Shown one piece after another: positions 46,250 through 56,900 of a stretch of DNA of 60,000 nt. Both the position numbers and the translations under genes were made by a program. How positions within the stretch are numbered: position 1 is the stretch's first letter; each line of letters begins with the position of its first letter. Origin of the DNA: Takakia lepidozioides (taxonomy: Eukaryota > Streptophyta > Takakiopsida > Takakiales > Takakiaceae); contig CM060733.1 in assembly GCA_030704615.1 (NCBI GenBank), forward strand, positions 1,862,001 through 1,922,000, written 5' to 3'. The notes under the pieces were generated by a model. The model made no database searches, had not been told where the DNA came from, and worked only from the letters and a program-made list of their open reading frames with translations.

Positions 46250-46887
46250 AAGCTATCTCTTGCTGAAACTATCAAAGGAGAGCTGAACCTCAAACTTTCC
46301 CTTCCTAAAAGATCTCCAGTCTCTCCTCGGGCTCCTCTCCATCCAAGGGGGAGCGTTTAGCACTAAGAGAGCTGCCAGCTTGTTGGGATGTTGTTGCACC
46401 AATGTAATCCTTGACTGTATCAAGGATCCTTGTCTGGAGCAGATTACATCTGCCCATGTTATTCCCAATATTTGGTCCATGCAGTAGGTGAGCCTGGTTG
46501 GCTTTGATTGCGAAGGACTGCCGAAATACGCGCACCATTGGAGGCTTTTACAAGGAGTCCAAGTACGTCTTATGCAGTGTTTTTTTTTTTCATATTTTCC
46601 AAAATCGCTGGCAGGGCCACCGGTGAATTCTATCCAGTGTCCATGTGGCGACGATAACGAGGTGACAGAGCTAGACAAGTGGCTATATTCCACATGGCAT
46701 GATGTAACTGGTCCATGTCGGCAAGATTAGGCTCCTGAAATTCATATGCTGGTGTTTTTATTTTGGCAAAATCCTCATATTTTACCCCCCATAATTCCTT
46801 TGTACAAGTAGCTGACCAAATTTCCAGGTCGAAATCTGGCGATTTTTCGCCTGAAAAAAAAACACTGGACTCTTATAGAGTCTCAAC
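46250..46887. other. Intergenic DNA
   Basis: No recognised gene. Overlapping minus-strand frames at 46,253-46,693 match nothing I know. A 13-base T run is at about 46,578-46,590. Confidence 0.4.
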
Positions 46888-47259
46888 CAATGTTGGGCGG
46901 GTCCAGGTTTTGAAGAGTGTTGGGCAGATATGAGTGATTAGGATATCAACCCGAATATCAATGTATCCAGACCCCGGAACAGACATTTATTAGTATCCAG
47001 GTTAGATGCATAAATACGAAAAAATAAATAAAAATAAATAAATAAAATCCTTTACCCGGTGTAATACCCGGCAGATATCATGAGTCCGGCTAATACCCCT
47101 CAATACCTGGTGGATCTCAGCCCTAAACTTAATAACCGAAGTGCATACCAAGATCCGCTGTCATGGTAATACCCGGAACTGGCGGATATCTAGAACCAAA
47201 GGTTTTTAATATCCGGAACCAGCATATATGGAAAAAAGGTGTAGATCCACCCAACACTG
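46888..47259. mobile_element. hAT-like MITE
   Basis: Ends are CAATGTTGGGCGGGTC and, read on the opposite strand, CAGTGTTGGGTGGATC: 16-bp terminal inverted repeats with three mismatches, starting CA(A/G) as in hAT elements. The flanks GTCTCAAC (46,880-46,887) and GTTTCACC (47,260-47,267) match at 6 of 8 positions, as an aged 8-bp target-site duplication would. Inside are many ACCCGG and CCGG-centred words, like hAT subterminal repeats. It has no coding capacity. Similar CCCGGACC-rich DNA continues to 47,430 and recurs at 48,600-48,760. Confidence 0.7.
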
Positions 47260-47500
47260 GTTTCACCCCGGGACCTGGCGGGTTATGGTTCGGGTAATAG
47301 GACCCATACCTGTGCCATCGCCAGAAACCCGGACCCTGCTCCGAGTCATTTCAAATGGACCCGGACCCACCTGCTAGGTCCAAAACACCTTATACCTACT
47401 ACCCCTGGGTCGGGTCCAGGTTTTAGTTTTAATAAATATATGTATATATGTAGCAAACTTTAGAAAAATTAAAATGCAATATTCACCTGTATTTGCGCGT

Positions 47501-47558
47501 CACAAAGTTGTCCACCTTCCTACTGTGTAGCCCTTTCGGGTCACCATAATTTACGCTT
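47501..47558 (+). repeat. SINE family A, 3' fragment
   Basis: GTTGTCCACCTTCCTACTG, GGGTCACCATAATTTACGCTT: the 3' half of family A in plus orientation, without the Pol III promoter. Confidence 0.6.
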
Positions 47559-48105
47559 ATTTGGGAGTTGTCATATATTATCATTAAATCAACTCCCACA
47601 CATCCATAGTGCTCTACGAATAATATGTGAGCAGTTTCATTTGGCCTGGTTAATTCTAGAGTGGTCCAGGAATTTGCGTGGTTCAAGGAGTTAAAAGAGG
47701 GGCCAATGTATTAAGGCCACTTGTATTATTTAATGAAATGAAGGGTCCAAAAATTAAGGATTGACTTTCTAGGGTGGGCTTTCCAGATACTTCTAGTTCT
47801 AGTTGACTTTTCAGTTTCTAGATCCTTCAACTAATATGAGAAGCAACTAACTAGCAACTCTCTTGTAACTTGTGTCTTCAACATGCTGGCACATGCAGTA
47901 TGCACTAGTAGCGTGTCTCACTAGTGGTTTGAGAGCCAGAGCCAGCGTGAGTAGTTGTTTGCTATGTTGGGGGTCGGGCCAAGTATGGCATGTAGGATCA
48001 AAGTGGCTGCAAAGAGGGAAAGACAAGGTGGCGGAGGGTGCAGAGAAGTTCATAGAAGCAAGTGTTACTATCGGCATGGGTGGAGCAGATATCGACGTCA
48101 CATCA

Positions 48106-48289
48106 GGTCCCCTTTATTCCACTTGTTTACAGATTTAGTGACACTCACCGTGCATTTTAGTAATTGGTCCCCTTTATTCCACTTGTTTACAGATTTAGTG
48201 ACACTCACCGTGCATTTTAGTAATTGGTCCCCTTTATTCCACTTGTTTACAGATTTAGTGACACTCACCGTGCATTTTAGTAATTGGTG
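48106..48289. repeat. Perfect 60-bp tandem repeat, 3 units
   Basis: A 60-bp unit beginning GGTCCCCTTTATTCCACTTG and ending GCATTTTAGTAATT occurs three times without a mismatch (48,106-48,165, 48,166-48,225, 48,226-48,285). Because 60 is a multiple of three, frames stay open on both strands, which explains the repeated SPLFHLFTDLVTL peptides; I do not consider them coding. Confidence 0.95.
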
Positions 48290-48930
48290 ACTTCCTGCAT
48301 AGCAACCTCCAGTAGGTTGACTCTCGGTTCTCATTTCTGCAACTCTTGCGTTACCCACTTTTCAAACTTTCTATACTTTATTAATAAAGTTTGACGCTCG
48401 ACCATCCAACAATTAAAAGAAATCTCAATATGTACTACATGAATATTACTTTTCTTAACATGTTTAAGATTTGATATTGAAAAATGGAACTCAAATTCTA
48501 TTTTAATTCTTGTGTCATCAGTGTGTAGTTTATAAATGAGCCATACTCATGGTCTCTAATTAATTGTATTTTTAATCCATTTAATTAATTAATTAGGACC
48601 TGGATCCGAACCGTGAACCCGCTAATATTTCCCAGCAACTACCCGGACCCACTGAGTCCGTGTTTCATAACCCAGACCCGGATTTTCCAAATTTCAAAAA
48701 ACCCGGATCCGGACCTGGACTCCAAAAGAAAACCGGAGCACGGACCGGGCAGGTTCCTTAAAAGGCACCACCCGCACAACACAGGTGTAAACGATGATTT
48801 GGGTTGTGACGGTAGTCCCAAAGGCATTAGCATGGACGGCAAATGAATTCCACTCATTTGTGGAGGCCTAATTTCCAGCGTGCGTAATTAAATAATTGAC
48901 GGTTGTATTTGTCCGCTGCACTGAGAGGGC
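48290..48930. other. Intergenic DNA, hAT-like CCGG-rich patch
   Basis: AT-rich to about 48,590, then a CCCGGACC/CCGGATCC-rich patch (48,600-48,760) that resembles the hAT-like MITE interior at 46.9-47.4 kb and may be a fragment of the same family. No gene. Confidence 0.4.
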
Positions 48931-48940
48931 TATATATTGA
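48931..48940 (+). promoter_or_regulatory. Possible TATA box of the C2orf69 homologue
   Basis: TATATATTGA lies 245 bp upstream of the predicted ATG at 49,176, which would leave a leader of roughly 210 bases. Position and orientation fit; no other support. Confidence 0.3.
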
Positions 48941-49175
48941 GCCACGTATATGGTTGGTCTACCAACAGGCCCAGCCGGTGATAGAGTCTCTCCTCATCAA
49001 CCGTCTGTGGCTAAGGCAACGAGCGTTGCAGCGAGCGTGTCCCGTGTGAAGGAGAGAGGAGATAGCTCTGGGAGACAAGCTTGAATGTGGAAGCTTGAAT
49101 GTGGAGGAGATGGGGAGGTAGAGGTCGTGGTTTGAATTGGGTGTGCTTGGGGAGGGTGAGAGCGAGGTGTACAAT

Positions 49176-51293
49176 ATGGGGGAGAGATGGACTGGTATGC
49201 TGTGGGCATGCGGCTGCGGGACCAAGAGTCATTGCCGGGTGATGGCCTCTCTCTGTTACAGTTCCTCCTCGGGAACCCTTCTGGTGATGCTTCTTCTCTC
49301 TCCACCTTTTCTATGTCTTCTTCCGCTTGTTGGGAGCCGCGTGGTTTTACATGCGTTGTTACGCTGCATCTCTTCTTTTGTTGGTTGCTCTGTGTTTTTG
49401 GTCGGTTAGTTAGCAGCTTTTATTTTGGATGCCTATATGGTTGGAGGGTATGCCCTTCAACCTGAATTCTTTCCAATGCGCACATGCCTACGGCCGTGGG
49501 CTTGCTTCGAAGTTGATTCCAATTTCTTTTCATTCGATTCGATTCGATTCGATTCTAGCGCCTTTTTTATATGTTTGGTGCATATGAAGGCTTGTGGGGG
49601 TAGAAGAGGGAGACGGAGTCCAGGGAATTTGTGTGACTATGTGTGGACATCTCGAGGAACTGATACGGGATCAGTGTGGTTGGGTGGGACGCGGTAGCAA
49701 GCAGGCGCCATCGATCAATGCGATCTTTTTTGTAGGCGACCGCGTGGATGGCACAGCAAACCCGGAGATTGAGCGGCTCTCGCAGCTGGAAACCATCGCA
49801 GCAATTCTGGTGTCCAAATTGGGACCTTCCGTGAATGCCTGGGTGGTCGAGCCATCACATTATAAGGGGTCCTTTGCATGCTACGAGAATCTGTTACCGT
49901 CTCTGACTGCATCTGGGGAGCCTCTAGGTTACAATCCAAAAGGGCTGCCGGCATCCCGGGCCTCCCTCTCTCTTCTCACCAATTGTTTGTCACAGGTATG
50001 GCATTGGCTTACAATTGAAAGAGAAACGGTAAACATTGTGCCCAAATCTGAGGGAAAATCTAGAGTCGCTCTGCCAAATGTATCTTCTTGCGACTGTACA
50101 TTGAACAGCACAGTTTGCATAAGCTAAAAGGGTTTATGGGTTTATCATTATTTTGCTTTTGAGGCACCCGCCCGCCCTTCATTTTCCCCAGCCACAATGT
50201 GGGTAGCATATCATATAAACAAATACAGCATAATGCACTTTTGAAATGTGATGTCTGTTGTGCAAAGAGGTGACAGTTATGTTTCATGTCTTTAATGATC
50301 ATGCAAAGATAAGGACAGAGTTCCAGACAAATGGACGAGACCGTGTGGGCATGGGCAAGCAGCCCATGGACAATGGAGCTTTCTTGGGTGGTGGTGGATA
50401 TACTTCAGCCCTGCCTTGTGATCCCTTCTCTCATGCAAGAAAGTTCCCACGGACAATTGTGCTGGGGTTTAGCAAGGGAGGTGTGGTGCTTAATCAGCTG
50501 CTCGCAGAGATTGTGCACTTTGAGGACTCTCTGGAAGAAGGGAATTGTAAATCAATGGAGAAGAGACAAGACCTTGTGGACAATGGCTTGGTAAGATTCC
50601 AAGATACTATTTCTGGCCAAGCTTTTTCCATCAATGTTGAACATTTTTGTTTTCTATTTCAGTGACGAGTCTCAAGAACTAGTATGTGACTTTTTCAGAC
50701 CTTATTTAACATTGTCCAGCTCCTGAGGGGCCTAATAACAATTTTCTTACAGGTGGCACCTGTTTGAAATCCGTGAAGGAGTGGAAGAAATTCAGCAGAA
50801 GAATTAAACTGGGTTTGTGTATGGTGTTGATCTCTGAGGTCTTTTTTATTGAAACTCAAATTGGGCTATGCAGGGAGCTCTAAGGGAGACTGAAGGTGCC
50901 AAACCCAGGATGAAGGAAATGGGGGATTTGATTATTCCCCTGACAGTGGAAGAATTTTTGAGGAGTGTAGAGGAGGTGCATTTTGTGGATGTTGGATTGA
51001 ACTGTCGGGGTGCCTACCAGACTGACCCATATGTGCTAGAAGGACTGGGGAGGGCGTCCAGAATGAGAGATGCTGGCCTCCTTCTTTCATTCCATGGAAC
51101 TCCACGTCAGTGGCAAGACCGTATCCGCCGTTGGGTCGCTCAAGAGAAGGACCGCTGTGTTGCTCTGCTGCGAGATGCAGCCCGCAAGCAGGGGGATGGC
51201 AAGTTGAGGGTTTCTGAAACTTTCTACTTCGGGGAAAGACGTGCTAGCCTGCAAATGCATTTTGAGATTATTGAGGCCCTCGTTCTCAGCTGA
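49176..51293 (+). CDS. C2orf69/UPF0565 family protein (alpha/beta-hydrolase-like)
   Basis: Homologue of the conserved UPF0565 family; the human member (C2orf69) is linked to mitochondrial respiration, and the plant role is unknown. Predicted exons are 49,176-49,283, 49,705-49,995, 50,327-50,590 and 50,874-51,293, all joined in phase 0, about 360 residues. Exon 1 starts MGERWTGMLWACGCGTK, which lines up with the plant N-terminus. Exon 2 has INAIFFVGDRVDGTANPEIE and VNAWVVEPSHYKGSFACYEN. Exon 3 holds TIVLGFSKGGVVLNQLLAEI, where GFSKG fits the GxSxG nucleophile elbow. Exon 4 has VHFVDVGLNCRGAYQTDPYV, FHGTPRQWQDRIRRWVAQEK and the C-terminal MHFEIIEALVLS. Intron 1 carries an (ATTCG)5 run at 49,532-49,555. 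The exon 3 acceptor (TTCCAG at 50,326) is the least certain boundary. The gene is complete and shows no lesion. Confidence 0.9.
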
Positions 51294-53983
51294 ATTTGTA
51301 GCTGGTGAGGGTTTCAACCACACGGGATGTAAATTATGATTTTTTGAGGTGTATTTTAAAAGGACTTTGTTATGCCTGTTTTCTTGTTTTCTCAAGCTGT
51401 CGTGATAAAAGCTAGAGACAAGCCTCTAGATTCACTGGTACCTTTGGAGGCTGTGCCTGTGCGCAGGTGGCAGGGTGTGTTCTTTGGCTCTTTGATACCT
51501 GTCCTCAAGTTGCATGTAGGTTGCTACTTCAGGTGTTGCTCAGTGAGGTTTTGCAGATGGAAAGTGAAAATGTTCGCATATCACAACAAACTGAGGAGGA
51601 GCAGGGGAGCTGCCAAAGCTACTATGGCCATGGGCCTATTTCTGGGCAGGTTGCATTCCACGCGCATACCATCCAAGTTTCACATGTAGACTTGCCAATA
51701 TCATGTCCTGTTGCAACCCCTTGTTGCACATTATAATTAAGTACTGTGGCCTCCAAGGTGTTGGAATGGAAAGGTTAAGAGCTTTCTACAATTCCTGATA
51801 CCTGTTGGAGTCACTAGTAAGAGGATGTCGAAATAAAGGAATGATTCCACAGGGGCTGTAGGCTCCATGTCCTTAGGAATAATCACTGAAAGCTCCTACA
51901 ATTTGAAGGGGTGCAATGCCTCAGAAATGTCTCATGGACAGATTGATTACAGGAGTAGAGACTAGAGACCCAATGGAAAGCTAATAATTGTCCTGTGCCC
52001 TGAAGGGACAACCCTAAAATTATGGATAAAGTTACAATTTAAACTGAACATTACTTCCCTCTTGCAAGTGCCAGTTGCCAGATTGAACCTGCTAAGATCA
52101 ACTTTCAGTTTACCTCACCTCCCTGCAAGCTTGGCACAGACTCCCCTAAGGAAAAATCCCACTCTTTCAGGGAACATTTTGCAGGACCAGTGTGCATGTT
52201 TCTAATGTAAGAAAGTGCATTCTGGTGCCACAGTAGGCTACAGATTTTGCTAGGCGAACGTGGCAAATCTACGCTTGAATCAGAGATATCCGATGCATCA
52301 TCAAAGCGAGAGCTCACATCTGCACCCCAAATTTTCTATCTGAAGGGATGTTTCAGTTGGAGATTCTCACAGACTCGAGAGGTGTGTAGGCAAAAAGATG
52401 TGAATGAGACAATTATGATGTGTGGAAGAATGGGAAATAGGAGGAAGATCCGAAGAAGTTGGAGGTCAATTGGGTAGGCCTGTCACTTGAAGTGGTCGAG
52501 ATCCAAACTCAAGGTGGACCGGCTATGGCTGCCGCCATTGTCCCGGGCCAGGCTCTTCTCTATGTAACCAACAACGCTCACGAACTTCTCCCGTGCACTT
52601 CATCTTTCAGACTAGTGCCTTCTGCTCCCCAGGAGTCTTCAAAGGCTAGAAGGAGAGCGTTGTCGTGGGGCTCTCTGTGTATGAGAGAACGAAGAGAGAA
52701 GGGTGTCAAACCTATATTTAGCGCAGGTGTTGAAGGGTACGGCAATGCAAGGCTATGTGGGCATAATAAAATGGAGGCCGGATACCGAAGGGTTGTTCAT
52801 GTTTTCAGGTTGATATACATTGCAGTAATTGTGCATGATACTTGGAATGTAAGCACAAGGGTAGTAAATTCACAGTACAAGACGTCATCCTGTGCGGAGA
52901 GCTTGCTTGCCAAAGTTCCTTGTGATTCAAAGTTGTTCTGAAAGGCTGGAGACTTCCTTTCAACGCAAGTCTTAGATTCCTCTTCAGATGTGTTGGCTTG
53001 AGTTGAAAGTTTCTATAAGAGAGCAATTCCGATATGAGCTAGCGCTTCATCAGAATTTGTAGGTAGGAGATAGGTAGGAGTGTCTTCGACAAATCAAAGT
53101 TTGTCCTTCCTCCTTCAAATTTCAAACAGCTGTATCATTGATTCCATCACGGAGAAGCATCACGCCCACATGATTGCTGTCTCTGACCAGCTCGGCACGT
53201 CTATATAGGGAGTAAGCAACAACGGGGGCAACCATTCTAATCTTCTTGCGCGATTGAAATGAGAGGATGCAACTACGTAATTTAGCACTCGTTGTGAACT
53301 TGCTGCAGTGGAAATGTGTGAAGGCCGGGCACTGTACACAAGTACTGTGTTCTTTCCTTCCTCTCTTGGGCTATCTAACATGGTTGTCCATGAATCCAAG
53401 GTGCTCTTTGACTCATATTTCTCAAGGAAATATATGATAGACTCGTATGGGTATGTTCAAGAGTGTTGATGTGATCGTGCAAATGAGTCCTACCTCGAGG
53501 CGGGATGACGCAGGCTATGCCTCCAAATCTGAGGCAGCATTCCAATACCGAAACTTTTCCCTTTGATGCTGAGCATAATAAAGACTTGTTAGTCTCGCCG
53601 CCTGATATTCAGCAAGACAGTTGACACCCACCCTACCCACCCCTCCGTGTGCTCAGTGCCACCTCAACCGCCTTTTGCTCGGGAGTCTTGACAGCGCACG
53701 CGTCTCGCTAAGACCTACTCTTTGATTGTGCCAATGATGCAATCCCTTCGATCGGAAGACTCCAGGATCCGGTTGGAAGTAAATCCATGTTTGTGCAATC
53801 AAGGTTTCTACTCACGCGATCGGTGGGGCCACATTCGTAGTGGGTGGAGTAAAGTTTGGCTTGGTCGATTGTCTACTACCGGCATGGCCAATTGGCTGCA
53901 TGCATGTTGCTATACTCCAGTTTTTGTGTCGCGCATAGGTGAAAATGAAACTCACACCCTTTGCTTGTCTGTAATCTAGGTCA
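51294..53983 (+). other. C2orf69 3' flank and CERK upstream region
   Basis: About 2.7 kb without a recognised gene. It should contain the 3' end of the C2orf69 gene and the CERK promoter or leader; the CERK ATG lies 5 bases after an acceptor-like TCTAG, so a leader intron is possible. At 52,525 an ATG opens MAAAIVPGQALLYVTNNAHE, Ser/Arg-rich like a transit peptide, but no conserved domain follows. Confidence 0.4.
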
Positions 53984-56900
53984 ATGGAGAGAGACACTCA
54001 TCACTATGTGCCAATTGACTCTCTCCAGCAAGAGAATCGCTATGGAAGTGCAGAGGACAATTACAGTAGTGGTGGGATTGGCATTTCTCGCTCCAGTGCG
54101 AGTGGCGGTGTGGATTCACTATTAGAGGATTGCTTCTACTTGGAACACGTCGGACAAGTTGGGGTTGTTCTGTCAACTACTCAGTTGGTGTGGCGTCGCG
54201 CTAGAGATCAGGATCAGAAGCTGGTATGCTCCTTCATGCATATGTCCATTCTTTTAGAAATGAGAGGATCTCTTCCATCTCCACCATGGAGTACACTTCG
54301 ATTTCCTCCTCTCCCTCCTCTCAAATTGATTCTGTGATGAAAGGATTCTATGATAATCTGGAATGCCAGATTTATGAATTGAAGTCCCACTGTTGGAGCT
54401 AGCCATCCGTGATTGTAGTGCACCCATCCTGTTCTCTTCTTTTTCCCCTCTCCCTCCATATTGCTGCTCCTTCCAGATGGTGGTGGGGCCCCTCCATTGC
54501 CGCAAGGGTGTGGTAAGCTCTAGGTGACACCTTGTCATCTCTTACTTTCCAAGCAGAAAGCTCTTATCAGAGTCCACCTGCCACTAGCGATGTGGAGGGG
54601 GACACAACTGTCGATTTCGCATCTTACTCCACTTTTCATCTTATGATGCTTTTAAAGCATGAGGAGGCTTAGCTGGTTGAGCTCCAAGCCTCTTGGAGAA
54701 ATTGGGTTTCTAAATTCCCCAATAGTGAGTTAGGGGTTTGTTGCTGTGAATGTCCAAGAATATTTACTCGATCAACAATGTAGCCACAGAATTGCCATGT
54801 AGCTGTTTCAGGAGGAACGAGGTCGGGGTCTGGGTGGAGCTCTAGTAGCTGATGAAATTTTGCAAAGAATAACCATGATGAGCGAATGTCAGCTTGTGTG
54901 GAAGTCTGTTCACTCATTCTGATGCTGACATGAACTTTGTCACTCAGGATGCGAGCCTTCTGGCATGCTGGGGCCAAGCTGTATGTGGTGAGACACGATG
55001 GGAGTTGCCTGTGGCTGAAATCTATGCAGTTGAATTGGAAGGTCTGGGTCCTGTCAGCCTATTCAAATCCACCAGCATATGTGGTCTTCTGAAAGCTCCC
55101 CAGCAGGTGTGAGAATGTACTTCCAGTCACTTCCATTGAGTTTCACTGGTTAACTGAACTCTATATGAAATTACTAGAGTGATTTGGAAAGGACATGGTG
55201 AATTCTAGATAGGCAGCTCAACCATTTTTTGTGCTGATCCCCCTTCCCATCTGACCCCTCCTCGCATCTGCAATGTGGGTTGATAACTTCAACCAGGCTA
55301 AGTCTCTAGAATCCATTCAAGTGGGGGTGCTTAAGGAGTGCATGTCAGCATGCTCCAAAACAGCCAATGTGGCTGTTCGGGGTGAGTTTGGCATCCCTTC
55401 CTTAAGCTCCCAACGAGATGAATTCAATGTCAGATGGTGGGGTCAGCTGCAACATATGCCCCTAAGTTAATCGACTCTATATTGTGGAAGCAGGATTGCC
55501 CTGTCAAACAGGCTAAGTCCTGACGGAAGAGAGTAGAAGAGATTCTCAGGGATCTGAATCTTAGCCTGCAAGTCTTGACCCTGCTGGATAAATCTGACTT
55601 AGAGGCTGTAGTGTCCAAAGCCATGTCTCTTGCCAGGAAATGTCTGATGAAAATGAAGTTAGGCAGAATAAACTTCCCTGAACTTGTTTCCAGTTTGTGA
55701 CATGGGGGAGGACATCATGGATAACCTCAAGGGTCTACCCACTCTCGGCACTAGACTGAAATTTAAACTCAGGGCGGGAAGCCTACCTTTGAACAGCAAA
55801 CAGAAGCAGAGAGGAAAGGGAGAGTGCAATTGCCCATTGTGTGGGCAACCTGAAGACATTATTCATTTTCTGATTCATTGTCCGGGGTTCACTCACTAGA
55901 GACACGCTCTCTTCAAATCTATCAAGGGAATTGTGCCTGTACCTCTGTTTACCAACTTTGAAGTCTTGAGGCTGAGCCAAAATCCCAGGCCCTTTTGGGG
56001 CCTAGTTATTGGGCAAACCACACACAGCTGATTGATGCTTGTGTAAAGGGATCTCTAGAGGATATCTGGAAAACTCGGATCAACTACCGGTGTCAGCCCC
56101 TGACAAAGGTAGTTTCTGTCCCTTTGTGTTCCTTCTCAAACTGAGCACGGGGTAGGCTACGGGAAACAATGACTAATGAGTACATTCTCTCTCTCTGTCT
56201 CCCTGGTGGGTGTGAACCCCACAAAAGGCTCCGAGAGGGTTGGTTTCCCCCGGAGTCAATGGCCATAAGGCAAACCAACCTTCACAGGGAACGGCAAGAG
56301 TACATTCGCTCTCTCTCTCATACGAAAAACAATGTCATCTGAGTACTTTCTATCTGTACTTGTCTGACCTTCAGGCCAACCTGCACACTGCACTAGAGTT
56401 TTGTCCAGGTGTGCAAGTAGATCATACACATGTTGGATAACCAAAATTTTCTACGTTCTGAATGTGTATGCCCTGCTCCGACGTTGTGCAGATCTTGCAA
56501 ATGTCATGTCACGCATCATGTGGTGGCTTGTGTAGAGAGAAGTCCCTCCAATGAAGGTTTCCTTGCCTAACCCTTGGGTTTTGTGTTGGTGGAGGCAGTT
56601 GCACAGAGTTGTGGTGCATTCTTTTTGTAGGTCAGAGAACAACAGCTGCCAATGGATCCCCAAGGCCCAGGTGTTTGGACATGCAAACGCTGAGGTTGCT
56701 CAGGCATGGGTGGAGAAAATTCAGACACTTCTAGATCATGACATACAAAGACCAAAGACGCTGTTGGTACGTGTGTGGTGGCACTATCTTCCAAGGAATG
56801 AGAGCGGAAGTTGATGGGACAGGCAGGTGGTGGGTCAGCTAGATCAAGTTTAAAAAATACGATAAAAGCATATCCAGGAAGAGCAGCATCTTAGCACATT

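Noticed and set aside
46253-46693. 146-codon minus-strand frame
   Set aside because: Two minus-strand frames are open in parallel, neither has homology, and the region lies between a SINE and a MITE.
47955-48290. 111-codon frame and its minus-strand mirror across the 60-bp repeat
   Set aside because: Open only because the repeat length is a multiple of three; the peptide repeats identically on both strands.
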